Counted from the stretch's first letter, positions 8,198 to 16,897 are shown. The stretch: 32,568 nucleotides of DNA from JANNBN01 sp031385545 (GCA_031385545.1 JANNBN010000093.1:1-32568); one strand, 5' to 3'. Notes: generated by a model not told the origin, from the sequence alone. Translations and numbers: made by a program.

Positions 8198-8731
8198 CTA
8201 CAGGATCACGCTGACACGACCTGCGGGGCGGAGTTGCGCGAGCGACAATGTGGAGCGACGGGAGCGGATCTCGAAACCCGATGCTCCGCCTGCGACGAGG
8301 GTCATGCGGTAGGCGCCCGGGTAGACGTCGAGCTGCGCCAGCGCTGATCGGTACACCACGAAGTTGGCTGCGATTTCGATCGTTCCGTCCGGCATCGGCC
8401 AGGCCCGCACGTTGCTCACGATGTGGCGGGTGACGGAACGGGGAGACTCGGCCCACGCGGTGCCGTTCAGCATCGCGTCGACGCGTTGGCCGAGCAGGAA
8501 CCAGTCGTCTCGGACGAAGAACAGGTGGAGGTCGGGATCGCCCTCCGGCCTGTCGGTCGCCGGAACGAGATACTCGGAGTCAGGTGTAAAGCGCGCATAC
8601 CATTCGCGCAGTTGCCATGAATCGAGCAGCTCGGCATCTTCGTACAGCCACAATTCGACCCGGCGCGACAGCTCTGGGTCCGGCGATCCCGGTGGGATGA
8701 CTGATCCCAGGGGCAGTGCTCGCTGGCTCAT
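8198..8731 (-). CDS. Rieske-type ring-hydroxylating dioxygenase, small (beta) subunit
   Basis: A 177-residue protein of the SnoaL-like cone fold typical of aromatic-ring dioxygenase beta subunits: 'VELWLYEDAELLDSWQLREWYARFTPDSEYLVPA' (in part), 'RVDAMLNGTAWAESPRSVTRHIVSNVRAW' (in part) and a C-terminal 'LSLAQLRPAGRVSVIL'. These subunits are structural and can influence substrate choice; they carry no metal. The ATG at 8731 overlaps the stop of the alpha-subunit gene (ATGA), so the pair is translationally coupled. No ferredoxin or reductase gene is found nearby, so electron supply must come from elsewhere in the genome. Confidence 0.9.
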   Translation of the reverse strand: MSQRALPLGSVIPPGSPDPELSRRVELWLYEDAELLDSWQLREWYARFTPDSEYLVPATDRPEGDPDLHLFFVRDDWFLLGQRVDAMLNGTAWAESPRSVTRHIVSNVRAWPMPDGTIEIAANFVVYRSALAQLDVYPGAYRMTLVAGGASGFEIRSRRSTLSLAQLRPAGRVSVIL

Positions 8732-10065
8732 GCGTTGGCCGGAATCTGCCCTGGCCAGCCAATGCGGCCGCTTCGCCCGGTTTGCTCCACCTCTTGGGGA
8801 TGAACCGTGCCGGTCATCCGGCGATCCCATTCACGCCAGAACGTGCGCATCTGTAGTTCGTCGGTGAACGGCTTGTTCGCAGTCGACATGCCCCGCGAGA
8901 TGTCGTTCCACGGTGCAACCTGGTGCGCCGCGAACCCGCGTTGACAGCGCTCCAACGCCTCGATGTCGTCAGGAGTGGCCAGGCCTGCTGGGCCCCAGAA
9001 CGTGAGGAAGTTCTCCTGGCGCATCTGGCGCAAAGCCGGCTCGTCGTCTGACGGTTGCAGACTCCACGCAGTTACTTCCATGTACCCGGGTTCGACGGGA
9101 TAGTACGTACGCACAGTGATACCCATGATGAGGTCGACCAGTGCCAGGTTGGGGAAGATCACCAGGTTGCGGCCGCTGAACATACGGTTCGTCCAGTCGG
9201 CACCGAACTTCGCAACGAACCGAGCCCGTCTTGCCAACTGGTGTTCGAGCGCCTCGCCTGCCAGATCCCGCCCGAGCCCTGTGTTCTGCCCGCCGGTCCC
9301 GTCGGCCCCGCCGATGACAGCGTGCCCATTGCCGAGGTCGTACGCGACGTTTGGCGCCGATCCAGGAGCGAACACGGTGCTGAGGACCTTGCCGGACTCC
9401 TTGAGCATCGCAAGGTACCGATGGTGCGTGGTGAGCGCGTGGTAGCCGTCCATCGAGTTTTCCGACAACAGCTTCCAATTGGCCTTCGCCGCGTACAAAT
9501 GCGACCCGCCGATAACTTCCATGCCGGTGTCGGATTGATCTGCGAACAGGTCGATGATGTCCGCTGCACCGCCGAGGTACGTCTCGAGGTCGACGATGTC
9601 GTCGGTCCAACTGAGGAACACGAACCCGCGGAACGACGACACCTTGGCCGGCTGCGCAAGACAGAGGTTGTGGCGGTCGAAGTCCGGGCCGTAGCTCTCT
9701 TCGCCGGGCAACGCAACCAGGTCGCCAGAGGTGTTGAACGACCACCCGTGGTAGAAGCATTTGAGAAAACGCCCGTGGCCTTCCCCGCGTGTTTCGATCT
9801 GCATGCCGCGGTGCGGACACGAGTTCACGAACACCCGCACGTCGCCGTCGGCATTGCGCGTGAGGATGATCGGCCGGCCACCCACGTTGCGGGTGCGGAA
9901 GTCGTGTGGTGCCTTGATCTCGCTCTCGTGGCCGACGTACAACCATGACGTGTCGAAGATGTTGCGCCGCTCGTCTTCGAGCACATCACGGTCGACCATC
10001 GTGCCGCGATGCACGCGAAAACGAGGTGTCTCCCGGTCGTCGATCACATAGGGACGAGGAATCAT
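8728..10065 (-). CDS. Rieske-type ring-hydroxylating dioxygenase, large (alpha) subunit
   Basis: A 445-residue catalytic subunit. The Rieske [2Fe-2S] cluster is bound by 'CPHRG' (83-87) and 'CFYHGW' (103-108). The mononuclear iron site shows 'ENSMDGYHALTTHHRYL', giving His209 and His214 with bridging Asp206. The layout resembles benzoate/anthranilate/salicylate-type oxygenases, which add O2 across or onto an aromatic ring in the cytoplasm. The start at ATG 10065 lies only four bases after the stop of the upstream acyl-CoA dehydrogenase gene; the frame is open 15 codons further but overlaps that gene. It is followed by the coupled beta-subunit gene. The true substrate cannot be told from sequence. 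Confidence 0.93.
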   Translation of the reverse strand: MIPRPYVIDDRETPRFRVHRGTMVDRDVLEDERRNIFDTSWLYVGHESEIKAPHDFRTRNVGGRPIILTRNADGDVRVFVNSCPHRGMQIETRGEGHGRFLKCFYHGWSFNTSGDLVALPGEESYGPDFDRHNLCLAQPAKVSSFRGFVFLSWTDDIVDLETYLGGAADIIDLFADQSDTGMEVIGGSHLYAAKANWKLLSENSMDGYHALTTHHRYLAMLKESGKVLSTVFAPGSAPNVAYDLGNGHAVIGGADGTGGQNTGLGRDLAGEALEHQLARRARFVAKFGADWTNRMFSGRNLVIFPNLALVDLIMGITVRTYYPVEPGYMEVTAWSLQPSDDEPALRQMRQENFLTFWGPAGLATPDDIEALERCQRGFAAHQVAPWNDISRGMSTANKPFTDELQMRTFWREWDRRMTGTVHPQEVEQTGRSGRIGWPGQIPANA

Positions 10066-10069
10066 CCGT

Positions 10070-11266
10070 TCACCCTTTCGCTGCACCCGGGCCGAGCAGG
10101 GAACGGGCAATCACAATGCGTTGAACCTGCGCGGAACCCTCGAAGATGTCGAGGATCTTCACGTCTCGGTACCACTTCTCTAGCAGGAGTTCCTCCGACG
10201 TTCCATCGGGGCCGAGCAGCATCATCGAGCGGCGGATGACCCGTTCGAACGTAGGCGGACCGTAGGCCTTGGCTGCTGACGCCTCGGTGCGATTGAGCAA
10301 TCCGCGGTCGAGCATGAGCTGCGCACCCCACGCGACGCGGCGAGTGCGGTCCAACGCTGCCTGCATCCGCTCGATGTCGTCGGTGATGGCAGCCCACCGA
10401 CGCACGGAGAACGAAGCCTGCTGCTCTTTCAGGATGGTCGTCGCTTGATCAAGCGCGGCGCTGGCGATACCCAAGCCCATGGCCGCAATGTTGGGCCGGT
10501 TCTCGCTGAGTGCTCCGAGCGCACCACCTTGACCGGTGCGAGTGGTGCCCTTGGTCTCGACCGGCCCGCTGGCATCCCAGCCCAGCCGATGGTCGAGCGG
10601 GATGGCGCAATTCTGGAACAGCAACTCGCACGTCTGCCAGCTTCGGATGCCGAGTTTGTCTTCGTTCGCCTTGGCAATGATGAGACCGGGCGTGCCACGG
10701 GGAACCACGAATGCAGCGATGCCAGGTGCGCCAAGCGACTTGTCGACGGTGGCGAACACCACGGTAAATGTTGCGTGGCCGCCCATGGAGCAGTACATCT
10801 TGGAGCCATTCAGTACCCATGTGTCGCCGTCGCGGGTTGCGGTCGTTGCCACCATCGTGGTGTCGGACCCGAAGTGCGGTTCGGTGAGCGCGAACGCCGC
10901 CTGACCGCCCACCTCCACGATCGGCCGATACCACCGTTCTGCTTGATCCGGGGTACCCATCAGCTGCACGGTGAGATGCCCGATGCCGGAGCCGATCACG
11001 TCTTCGACCCATATATCGCCGAAGCAGATTGCTTCCGTGGAGGCAAGTTCTCGGACCCACGAACCCTCTTCGAAGCGTGGCACCGGAGCCAGGTCACGGC
11101 GGTCGTGTCGCTTGATGGGAACCGGACACTTGTCCAATACCTGCGGCCAGTCAGCTGGTGGGCCGTGCAACGTGTCGGCTTCACGGGCGCGGGGCCGGAC
11201 ATGCTCCACGGACCACTCGCGGACGGCTTCGACGTAGTCGGCGAGAGGTTTGCTCATCGTTGTCAT
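10070..11266 (-). CDS. Acyl-CoA dehydrogenase, probable catalytic subunit
   Basis: A 398-residue flavoprotein of the acyl-CoA dehydrogenase family. Recognisable blocks are 'AFALTEPHFGSDTTMVATTA', 'WVLNGSKMYCSMGG' and the C-terminal 'ILDIFEGSAQVQRIVIARSL', where the Glu of 'FEGS' is the expected catalytic base that removes the alpha proton. It would introduce an alpha,beta double bond into a CoA thioester. The ATG at 11266 follows a GAGGA ribosome site at good spacing. It lies 33 bases downstream of a second, shorter acyl-CoA dehydrogenase gene and four bases upstream of the dioxygenase alpha gene, so all four form one leftward operon. The second gene lacks the Glu motif, so a heteromeric pair is possible. 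Confidence 0.9.
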   Translation of the reverse strand: MTTMSKPLADYVEAVREWSVEHVRPRAREADTLHGPPADWPQVLDKCPVPIKRHDRRDLAPVPRFEEGSWVRELASTEAICFGDIWVEDVIGSGIGHLTVQLMGTPDQAERWYRPIVEVGGQAAFALTEPHFGSDTTMVATTATRDGDTWVLNGSKMYCSMGGHATFTVVFATVDKSLGAPGIAAFVVPRGTPGLIIAKANEDKLGIRSWQTCELLFQNCAIPLDHRLGWDASGPVETKGTTRTGQGGALGALSENRPNIAAMGLGIASAALDQATTILKEQQASFSVRRWAAITDDIERMQAALDRTRRVAWGAQLMLDRGLLNRTEASAAKAYGPPTFERVIRRSMMLLGPDGTSEELLLEKWYRDVKILDIFEGSAQVQRIVIARSLLGPGAAKG

Positions 11267-11299
11267 CAGGCGTTCCTCGTGCTCGTCGTTGGCCGTGAG

Positions 11300-12382
11300 C
11301 TAGAGCGCTGGCTCGAAGGCCGACAACAGCGGGTCGTAGTCGAGCGCCGCCAGCGTCGCAGCGACGCGGTACCACCGTTCGACGGGATGATCGGTAATGA
11401 AGCCGTGTCCACCGAGCACCTGAACGGAGTCGCGTGTCGCGGTCATCGCCGTGCCGCAGGCGTAGTGCACGGCCCGGGTGGTGGCCTGCTCCAAGCCGTC
11501 GGAGTCGCCTGCATCGATCTGCCATGCGACGTCGATCATCTCCAGACGTGCAGCGCCGATGCGAAGAGCAGCCTCGGCAAGCATGAACGACACCCCCTGG
11601 AAGGAAGCGATGGGTTTGCCGAACGCGATGCGCTCATTCGCGTACGCAGCGGCATACTCGATGGAGCGCTGCGCGGTTCCAAGCGCGAGCGCTGCGGTGA
11701 GCAAACGGACATGACTCACACCGAGCGTGAATCCATCGGTTGGCCCGAACACGTCGAGCGGCTCGACGGCGCGGAATTGAACCTGGCTCAATGCCGCCGC
11801 GTCCAGTGCAAGGCGGCCTGCGGGCTCCTCGATATGCACGCCCTCGGTGTTCGGGTCGACAATTGCGGCACCGTTGCCCCCGATCACGAGGAGATGCGAT
11901 GCGGTCGATGCACCGCAGACCGCAAGCTTCCGACCGGTCACACCGCCGATCATCACCAGCGTGTCGAACTCAGATGGGCTTGCCCCGTACTTTTCATACA
12001 AGGCGGTGGCCACGGTGCCAGCTGTGCCAGCGATCTCTGGCAGCCAACGGGCCTGCTGAGACTCCGTTCCGGCGTGTCCGATCAGCAGGGCGGCTGCGCC
12101 GGACCAGACTGCATGTGCGGTGATGGCAGCGTCACCATGGGCCAACGCTTCGACAGCGGCCACGTGCGCGGCAACGGACGGGACCCCGCCACCGCCGTGG
12201 CGCTCGTGAACGGGTGCCGTGAGCCCGGATTGGAACAGCGCTGAGGCGATCGCCGGGGGAATGATCGCCAGGCGGTCGGCATCACGGCCTGCCGGGTCCA
12301 GCAGGTCTGACGCCAACGATCGCGCCAAACCGGTGACCGCGACGGTCTCATCAGATCGGTCGATATCGAACATCAGGGTCAT
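11300..12382 (-). CDS. Acyl-CoA dehydrogenase-like subunit lacking the C-terminal Glu motif
   Basis: A 360-residue acyl-CoA dehydrogenase-fold protein: N-terminal helical domain with 'HERHGGGGVPSVAAHVAAVEALAHGDAA' (in part), a central beta domain, and the C-terminal signature 'YANERIAFGKPIASFQGVSFMLAEAA'. The segment after 'VQVLGGHGFITDHPVERWYR' ends in 'ALDYDPLLSAFEPAL' with no 'EGT' loop, so the usual Glu base is missing. In actinobacteria such subunits are known to pair with a partner as alpha2beta2 enzymes (for example steroid side-chain FadE pairs); the neighbouring 398-residue protein is the natural partner. It is the first gene of the leftward operon. The 80 bases upstream, shared with the divergent amidohydrolase, contain the inverted repeat GAGCA-N4-TGCTC at 12385-12398. 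Confidence 0.85.
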   Translation of the reverse strand: MTLMFDIDRSDETVAVTGLARSLASDLLDPAGRDADRLAIIPPAIASALFQSGLTAPVHERHGGGGVPSVAAHVAAVEALAHGDAAITAHAVWSGAAALLIGHAGTESQQARWLPEIAGTAGTVATALYEKYGASPSEFDTLVMIGGVTGRKLAVCGASTASHLLVIGGNGAAIVDPNTEGVHIEEPAGRLALDAAALSQVQFRAVEPLDVFGPTDGFTLGVSHVRLLTAALALGTAQRSIEYAAAYANERIAFGKPIASFQGVSFMLAEAALRIGAARLEMIDVAWQIDAGDSDGLEQATTRAVHYACGTAMTATRDSVQVLGGHGFITDHPVERWYRVAATLAALDYDPLLSAFEPAL

Positions 12383-12462
12383 TCGAGCACCGTTGCTCTT
12401 GTGATGTCCATTGCTTCACTGTTTGGCTTGCGGCTGACGGCTCGATCTGATCGGATGCCCTG

Positions 12463-13515
12463 GTGCTAGCTGGGTCGATCGTCGACGTTCATACTCATTT
12501 CTTCCCTCCAGGCTCGCCCGATCTTGCAGTGACGACGGGTGATTCCCGCTGGCCGTCGATCAGCGTGAGAAAAGACGGCATGGCGGGGCTCGTCATGCGA
12601 GGAGCAGACATATTCCGGCCGGTGGACGCCCGATGCTTCGACCTCAATGCCCGATTGGTGGACATGGATGCAACGGGCGTGGACGTTCAAGTTCTTTCGC
12701 CGGTACCGGTGACGCTGTGCTCGTGGGCCGAGCCGTCCCTGGCGTCCCGCTTCGCCCGTGCGCAGAACGAGGCGTTCGCCTCCACCGTTGGCCTGTGTGC
12801 TGCTCCCGATCGGTTCCGCTGGATGGGTAGCGTCACCATGCAGGAAGCTGAGCTGGCGGTCGCAGATCTGGAACACGGGTTGTCCCTTGGCATGTGTGCC
12901 GTCGAGATCGGCACCGAAATCGGAGGGCGTGAACTCGATGACCCGGCGCTGTTCCCGTTCTGGGACGCGGCACAGGCATTGGGGGTCGCGGTGTTCATCC
13001 ACCCCACTGCTGGCGAAGGTGCCATCCGGCGAGGCGGGCAACCGTACGAGTTCGCGCTCGGCATGCTGACCGACACGGCAACGGCGGCAACGGCGCTCGT
13101 GTTCGGTGGCGTGCTGGATTCGTTCCCTGACCTGCGGGTCGGGCTGGCGCACGGCTGCGGCACGTTCCCGTGGGTGTTGCCTCGCTTGATCCGCGGGTCC
13201 ACACTCGGAACGGGTACGTCGGCTTCTGTCGCACTGGATCGGGTCACAACCCTCGTGCGCAAACTGTGGGCCGACACGCTCGTGTTCGACCCAGCGCATC
13301 TTCCGTTGTTGATGGAGCGGTTCGGTGCTGACCACCTGATGTTGGGCTCTGACGTACCGTTCTACCCAGCCGGCTGGGGTCAGCCGGCGGCGATGCTGAC
13401 CGACGCCCGTGCGGCCGGAGTGTGCTCCGACGTGCAGTGCCGCGCCATGCTCGGAGACAACGCGCTTCGATTCATCGGCACGCCCGCCTCTGGAAGGGAA
13501 CATCTGCATGGCTGA
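12463..13515 (+). CDS. ACMSD-like amidohydrolase (probable decarboxylase or hydrolase)
   Basis: A 350-residue TIM-barrel amidohydrolase starting at GTG 12463. Metal ligands typical of the ACMSD / gamma-resorcylate decarboxylase group are visible: 'VDVHTHFFPP' (His10, His12), 'VFIHP' (His180), 'GLAHGCGTFPW' (His230) and 'LGSDVPFYPAGW' (Asp297). Members remove carboxylate from aromatic or muconate-semialdehyde intermediates or hydrolyse ring-cleavage products. It starts a rightward unit: its stop overlaps the next gene's start by eight bases. Placed directly before an extradiol dioxygenase, it most likely handles the substrate or product of ring cleavage. No clear Shine-Dalgarno site precedes the GTG. 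Confidence 0.88.
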   Translation: MLAGSIVDVHTHFFPPGSPDLAVTTGDSRWPSISVRKDGMAGLVMRGADIFRPVDARCFDLNARLVDMDATGVDVQVLSPVPVTLCSWAEPSLASRFARAQNEAFASTVGLCAAPDRFRWMGSVTMQEAELAVADLEHGLSLGMCAVEIGTEIGGRELDDPALFPFWDAAQALGVAVFIHPTAGEGAIRRGGQPYEFALGMLTDTATAATALVFGGVLDSFPDLRVGLAHGCGTFPWVLPRLIRGSTLGTGTSASVALDRVTTLVRKLWADTLVFDPAHLPLLMERFGADHLMLGSDVPFYPAGWGQPAAMLTDARAAGVCSDVQCRAMLGDNALRFIGTPASGREHLHG

Positions 13516-14584
13516 TCTGCTGCTGCTTGGCATGACCCACTACCCGCTGTACGCCACAACCGACGATCAGATGGCTGCGTTGCTGCGCACGCTGATGAAG
13601 GATCCGGCAATTCCTGCTGCGGACGTGGACCCAGCCAACTGGTCTGCCGAGATGCGGGCCGAATGGGGCGACGACGAGGCGCGTGCGTCGGCCGCCACGC
13701 ATCGGGCGGCGCTTCGAGCCGGATTCGCCGATGCCCGTGCAGCACTGGAAGAGTTCCAGCCCGATTTCTTGCTGGTGTGGGGCGACGACCAATACGAGAA
13801 CTTCCGGGAAGACATCGTGCCGCCGTATGCACTGCTGGCCTATGACGACGTGGAAACCCGTCCATGGGAGAAGTACCCGTGGCCGAACGTGTGGGACGAA
13901 CCGAAGAATCAGGCGCATCTGGTGAAGGGAAAGCCCGAGGCTGCGCGGTGGCTTGCCGAGCGGTTACTCGACAATGGCTTCGACGTTTCGTATGCATACA
14001 AACCATTGCATCATCACGGCCTGGCGCATGCGTTCATGAACACTCAGCTGTTCCTGGACTACGACCGTGTCGGCTTCCCTTGGCCGATGGTATGTATGCC
14101 GATCAATTGCTACGGCCGCCGGGTGATCTCGGCGAAAGGGTTTTACAACCCGTTCGGGACCGATGTTCCGTTCGACCCCCCTTCGCCCACCCCGCGCCGC
14201 TTGATGGAAGTCGGTGGCGCAGTGGCCCGGCATCTCCGTGAGAGTCCCTGGCGGGTAGCGCTCGTGGCGTCGTCGTCGTGGTCGCACGCGTTCCTGAACG
14301 ATAAGCAATGGCGGCTGACGCCAGACACTGCAGCGGATCGCGCACACTACGACGCGCTCGTGGCAGGTGACTTCGCGAAGTGGGAGGCAACGTCGACCCA
14401 CGACATCGAAGACGCAGGCCAACAGGAGCTGCTTAATTGGTTCGCACTTGCCGGGGCGGCCCGCGAGCTTGGTGTGGGTGGCCCCTCGTGGCATACGTTC
14501 GTCGAGACGCATTGCTTCAACTCCAACAAGGTCTTCGCCCGTTGGCCCGTGGTCCCAGCGGGTCCTGCGGCGGCCGCCAAGTGA
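13508..14584 (+). CDS. Class III extradiol ring-cleavage dioxygenase (LigB superfamily)
   Basis: A 358-residue protein starting at ATG 13508 behind a GGAAGGGAA ribosome site, inside the end of the preceding gene. The fold signature of the LigB superfamily is visible: 'LLLLGMTHYPLY' at the N-terminus, 'PDFLLVWGDDQYENFREDIVPPY' (in part), 'HHHGLAHAFMNTQLFL' and 'VALVASSSWSHAFLND'. The His residues of the first segment and of 'HHHG' are candidates for the Fe(II) site. Such enzymes open catecholic rings next to a hydroxyl pair with O2. Its last codons overlap the GTG of the SDR gene (GTGA), so amidohydrolase, dioxygenase and SDR are translated as one coupled unit. The large C-terminal insert compared with small LigB proteins makes substrate assignment uncertain. 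Confidence 0.85.
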   Translation: MADLLLLGMTHYPLYATTDDQMAALLRTLMKDPAIPAADVDPANWSAEMRAEWGDDEARASAATHRAALRAGFADARAALEEFQPDFLLVWGDDQYENFREDIVPPYALLAYDDVETRPWEKYPWPNVWDEPKNQAHLVKGKPEAARWLAERLLDNGFDVSYAYKPLHHHGLAHAFMNTQLFLDYDRVGFPWPMVCMPINCYGRRVISAKGFYNPFGTDVPFDPPSPTPRRLMEVGGAVARHLRESPWRVALVASSSWSHAFLNDKQWRLTPDTAADRAHYDALVAGDFAKWEATSTHDIEDAGQQELLNWFALAGAARELGVGGPSWHTFVETHCFNSNKVFARWPVVPAGPAAAAK

Positions 14585-15414
14585 CTGCTCAGGGTGGACA
14601 GCCCGACGGGATTCGGCTGGATGGCAAGGTGGTGCTGGTCACCGGAACCAGCCCGAACATCGGTGGTGTGCTTGCTGCGGGCTTCGGTGCCGCCGGAGCG
14701 CACGTGGCTTGCAACGACCTCGTCGTGCCGCATGCTCAAGCGTGTGCCGACCGCATCGTTGCCGCAGGCGGTACTGCCATGGCGGTTCCAGCCGACGTGA
14801 CCGACCTCGCCGCAATGACGGCAGCAGTCGATCAGGTGCTGGACCGCTGGGGACGCATCGACGTGCTGGTGAACAACGCGGTGCGCTTCGACACTCGCGG
14901 CGTGCTGGACATGCCGCTCGAAAACTTCAAGTCACAGATCGATGTGATTGTGGTTGGCGCGTTCATCACGACAGGGCTGGTTGCCCGTTCGATGATCGAG
15001 CGGAACGTACAGGGGTCGATCATCAACGTGCTGTCAACCGCTGCTTGGCAAGGGCAGGCCGGCAACGTTGGCTACTGCACGGCAAAGTCTGGGCTGATCA
15101 ACTTCACGCGTTCGGTGGCGATGGAGTTGGCACCCCACCACATTCGCGTCAACAGCTTCACCCCCACGGCCACGGTTCCCGACGATCCCGCACTGGCCGC
15201 TGCGTTCAATCAGGCCGTCGATGCGATGGCTGAAACGAACACGATCGACTTCCTGGCCCGCAACCCGTGGTCACGCCTGCCGACCCCGACGGACTACGTC
15301 GGCTCGCTGCTGTTCCTCGCGTCTGACCTGTCAGCGATGATGACCGGCAGCAACATCACCGTGGACGGCGGTGCGCTGGCCAAGTACTGGCCGCAAACCC
15401 CGCGTCGGGCCTGA
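14581..15414 (+). CDS. SDR-family dehydrogenase of the ring-cleavage unit
   Basis: A 277-residue classical short-chain dehydrogenase with all catalytic residues. The NAD(P) loop is 'VLVTGTSPNIGGVLA' (from residue 18), the structural motif is 'LVNNAV' (96-101), and the active site is Ser152, Tyr165 and Lys169 in 'YCTAKSG'. The C-terminus has 'MTGSNITVDGG'. It begins at GTG 14581, overlapping the dioxygenase stop by four bases; the frame is open upstream only as a shadow. It probably oxidises a cis-dihydrodiol or another alcohol in the same pathway, but this is inferred from position. It converges with the 2OG-oxygenase gene with no base between the two stops (TGA then TAG on the other strand). 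Confidence 0.9.
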   Translation: MTAQGGQPDGIRLDGKVVLVTGTSPNIGGVLAAGFGAAGAHVACNDLVVPHAQACADRIVAAGGTAMAVPADVTDLAAMTAAVDQVLDRWGRIDVLVNNAVRFDTRGVLDMPLENFKSQIDVIVVGAFITTGLVARSMIERNVQGSIINVLSTAAWQGQAGNVGYCTAKSGLINFTRSVAMELAPHHIRVNSFTPTATVPDDPALAAAFNQAVDAMAETNTIDFLARNPWSRLPTPTDYVGSLLFLASDLSAMMTGSNITVDGGALAKYWPQTPRRA

Positions 15415-15867
15415 CTAGTCGATCAGGGCATCGGACCGAACCCGAGCTTGCTCGGCTGCCTCGTGTTCGGGCAGGACTCGCCCGAACAGTTGCCGGGTGC
15501 GTTCAAGGCGACCGATCACGCCGGGTTCCTGCGTGTACGCAAAAATCGCCGCGTGGCGCGAGGACGATGTTGCTGGGACCCTGGTCACGCGGTGCAGTGA
15601 ATGGCGGCCGCGGAAGATCTGCATGTCGCCCGGCTTCAGGTCGAGGGTATGCACACCTTCGTTGCTCCCTTCGAGAATTCGTTGAACCGCCTCGAACCCC
15701 TCGTGCATCGCATCACGGATCATCGGGGCGTACTGGAACAAGCCACCTTCGCCTGCCGCGTCCACCAGCACGGTGACCGCGAACTCGTTGGTGTCGAAGT
15801 GCCACGTGAATTGCTGGCCGGGGTCCAGGATGTTGGCCGTCAGGCCGGCCAGCGGGTCACTTAGCAT
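15415..15867 (-). pseudogene. C-terminal half of a frameshifted 2OG-Fe(II) oxygenase
   Basis: The open frame of 150 codons starts at an ATG that overlaps the stop of the upstream half (TAATG) and has no ribosome site of its own. It carries the metal-binding core of a 2-oxoglutarate/Fe(II) dioxygenase: 'QQFTWHFDTNEFAVTVLV' with His23 and Asp25 of the HxD motif, and the distal His92 in 'GRHSLHRVTRV'. Read together with the upstream half the sequence makes one protein of about 288 residues; a single missing base near 15867 would explain the split. Either this is a real pseudogene, a coupled two-part protein, or a sequencing error. Confidence 0.8.
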
Positions 15868-16283
15868 TACAACGCGGGCGCGTCGAGGCAGTCGGCGATG
15901 AAGCTGGCAAGGTCAGCGTTGTTGAACAGTGTGCTGGTAGCGGTGGTGGGTTCCCACGAGTCCCCAGGGATGAACCCGCTGGATCGTTCGAGGAATGTGT
16001 TCATCGGGTGGCGATCGGGGTAGCTCGGGTTCGGTGCAACGTGGAAGTACGGGTTGATGCTGTCGGTCGAATAGTGGGTGGTGTGCTTGCGCTCGACGAT
16101 TTCGCGGCTGATCTGGCGGACCGCATCAGGGTGGAGCAACTGGTCGACCACGGCGCAACCGTCAGTACGCAGACCGACCCGCGCCCGCTCGACAGCTGCG
16201 ATGAAGCCAGCTGACTTTGGTTCCTGGACGGGGTACGTGTCGACGTCGATGAGATCGCTCAGCTCGAAATGGTGTGTGGTCAT
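15867..16283 (-). pseudogene. N-terminal half of a frameshifted 2OG-Fe(II) oxygenase
   Basis: A 138-residue frame from ATG 16283 (GGGAG ribosome site, two bases after the stop of the preceding gene) that ends at TAA with 'SFIADCLDAPAL'. It contains 'VGLRTDGCAVVDQLLHPDAV', a common N-terminal block of phytanoyl-type or related 2OG oxygenases, but no metal ligands; these are in the next frame. Adding one base between TA and ATG (for example TACATG) would give 'DAPALYMLSDPLAGLTANIL', which reads as continuous family sequence. The gene would hydroxylate an organic substrate with O2 and 2-oxoglutarate if intact. Confidence 0.8.
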
Positions 16284-16285
16284 TC

Positions 16286-16897
16286 TCACTGCTCCCAGGG
16301 TGGGGTCCATTCGCCCGGTAGGCGCATCGACAGGTTGGCGTCGTCTTCAATTCGCTTTGCCACATGTAGCTCGGCCGCGTCGACCCCGTAGCGGTGTGCT
16401 GCAGCCTGGAACGCACCGTTCGCGGCTTCGGTCATGGGCAGGTGGGCGTTCACTTGCTCGGCCAGGGCCGTGATGAGGCCGAGGTCCTTGAGACACAGTC
16501 CGAGCGAGAACGAGGGGTCGTAGTGCCCCGCAAAGATCGAGGGTGCGTCGTGTCGCACCACGAAACTGTCACCGACGCTTGCCTTGATCGCCTCCCACAA
16601 CGTGCCGAGCTGGACTCCATTGGCCATGCCAACGGCGAAGCCTTCGCCGATTGCTGCTGCGGCGATGAACCACAGCTGATTGGTCACCAGCTTGACCACG
16701 TTTCCATGGCCCAGCTCGCCACAGTGAATCACCTGGCCGAGATGTTCGAGGAGCGGTTGTACGCGTGCATATGAAATCTCGTCCCCACCGACGAAGAGCG
16801 TGAGCGTTCCGTTCCGCGCGCCGTCGACCGCTCCGGTGACGGGCGAATCGACAACCCTCACCCCCTCGGGGGCCCTCTCAGCAAGCTCAATCGCCAA
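16286..16897 (-). pseudogene. 5'-truncated 3-hydroxyisobutyrate dehydrogenase-like gene
   Basis: About 203 residues from a TTG at 16897 match the middle and end of the beta-hydroxyacid dehydrogenase family: 'RVVDSPVTGAVDGARNGTLT', 'GGD', 'GELGHGNVVKLVTNQ' with the catalytic Lys69, and a helical C-terminal domain with 'LCLKDLGLITALAEQ'. The family is normally about 290 residues; the whole NAD-binding start with its G-x-G-x-x-G loop is missing. Family-like sequence continues upstream of the TTG as 'SSEIREE' and then meets TAG at 16919-16921. Beyond that the DNA belongs to the lower-GC defence-like block. The gene was most likely cut by the event that joined that block. The stop is two bases before the 2OG-oxygenase start, so the two were an operon. 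Confidence 0.82.

Noticed and set aside
8728..8731. ATGA overlaps (6175, 8728, 22338, 23095) considered as frameshift or recoding sites
   Set aside because: They are ordinary translational-coupling overlaps between complete genes, unlike the true frame break at 15867.
10445..12244. 599-codon open frame on the plus strand across both acyl-CoA dehydrogenase genes
   Set aside because: It is antisense to two recognisable enzymes and shows no domain; high-GC shadow frame.
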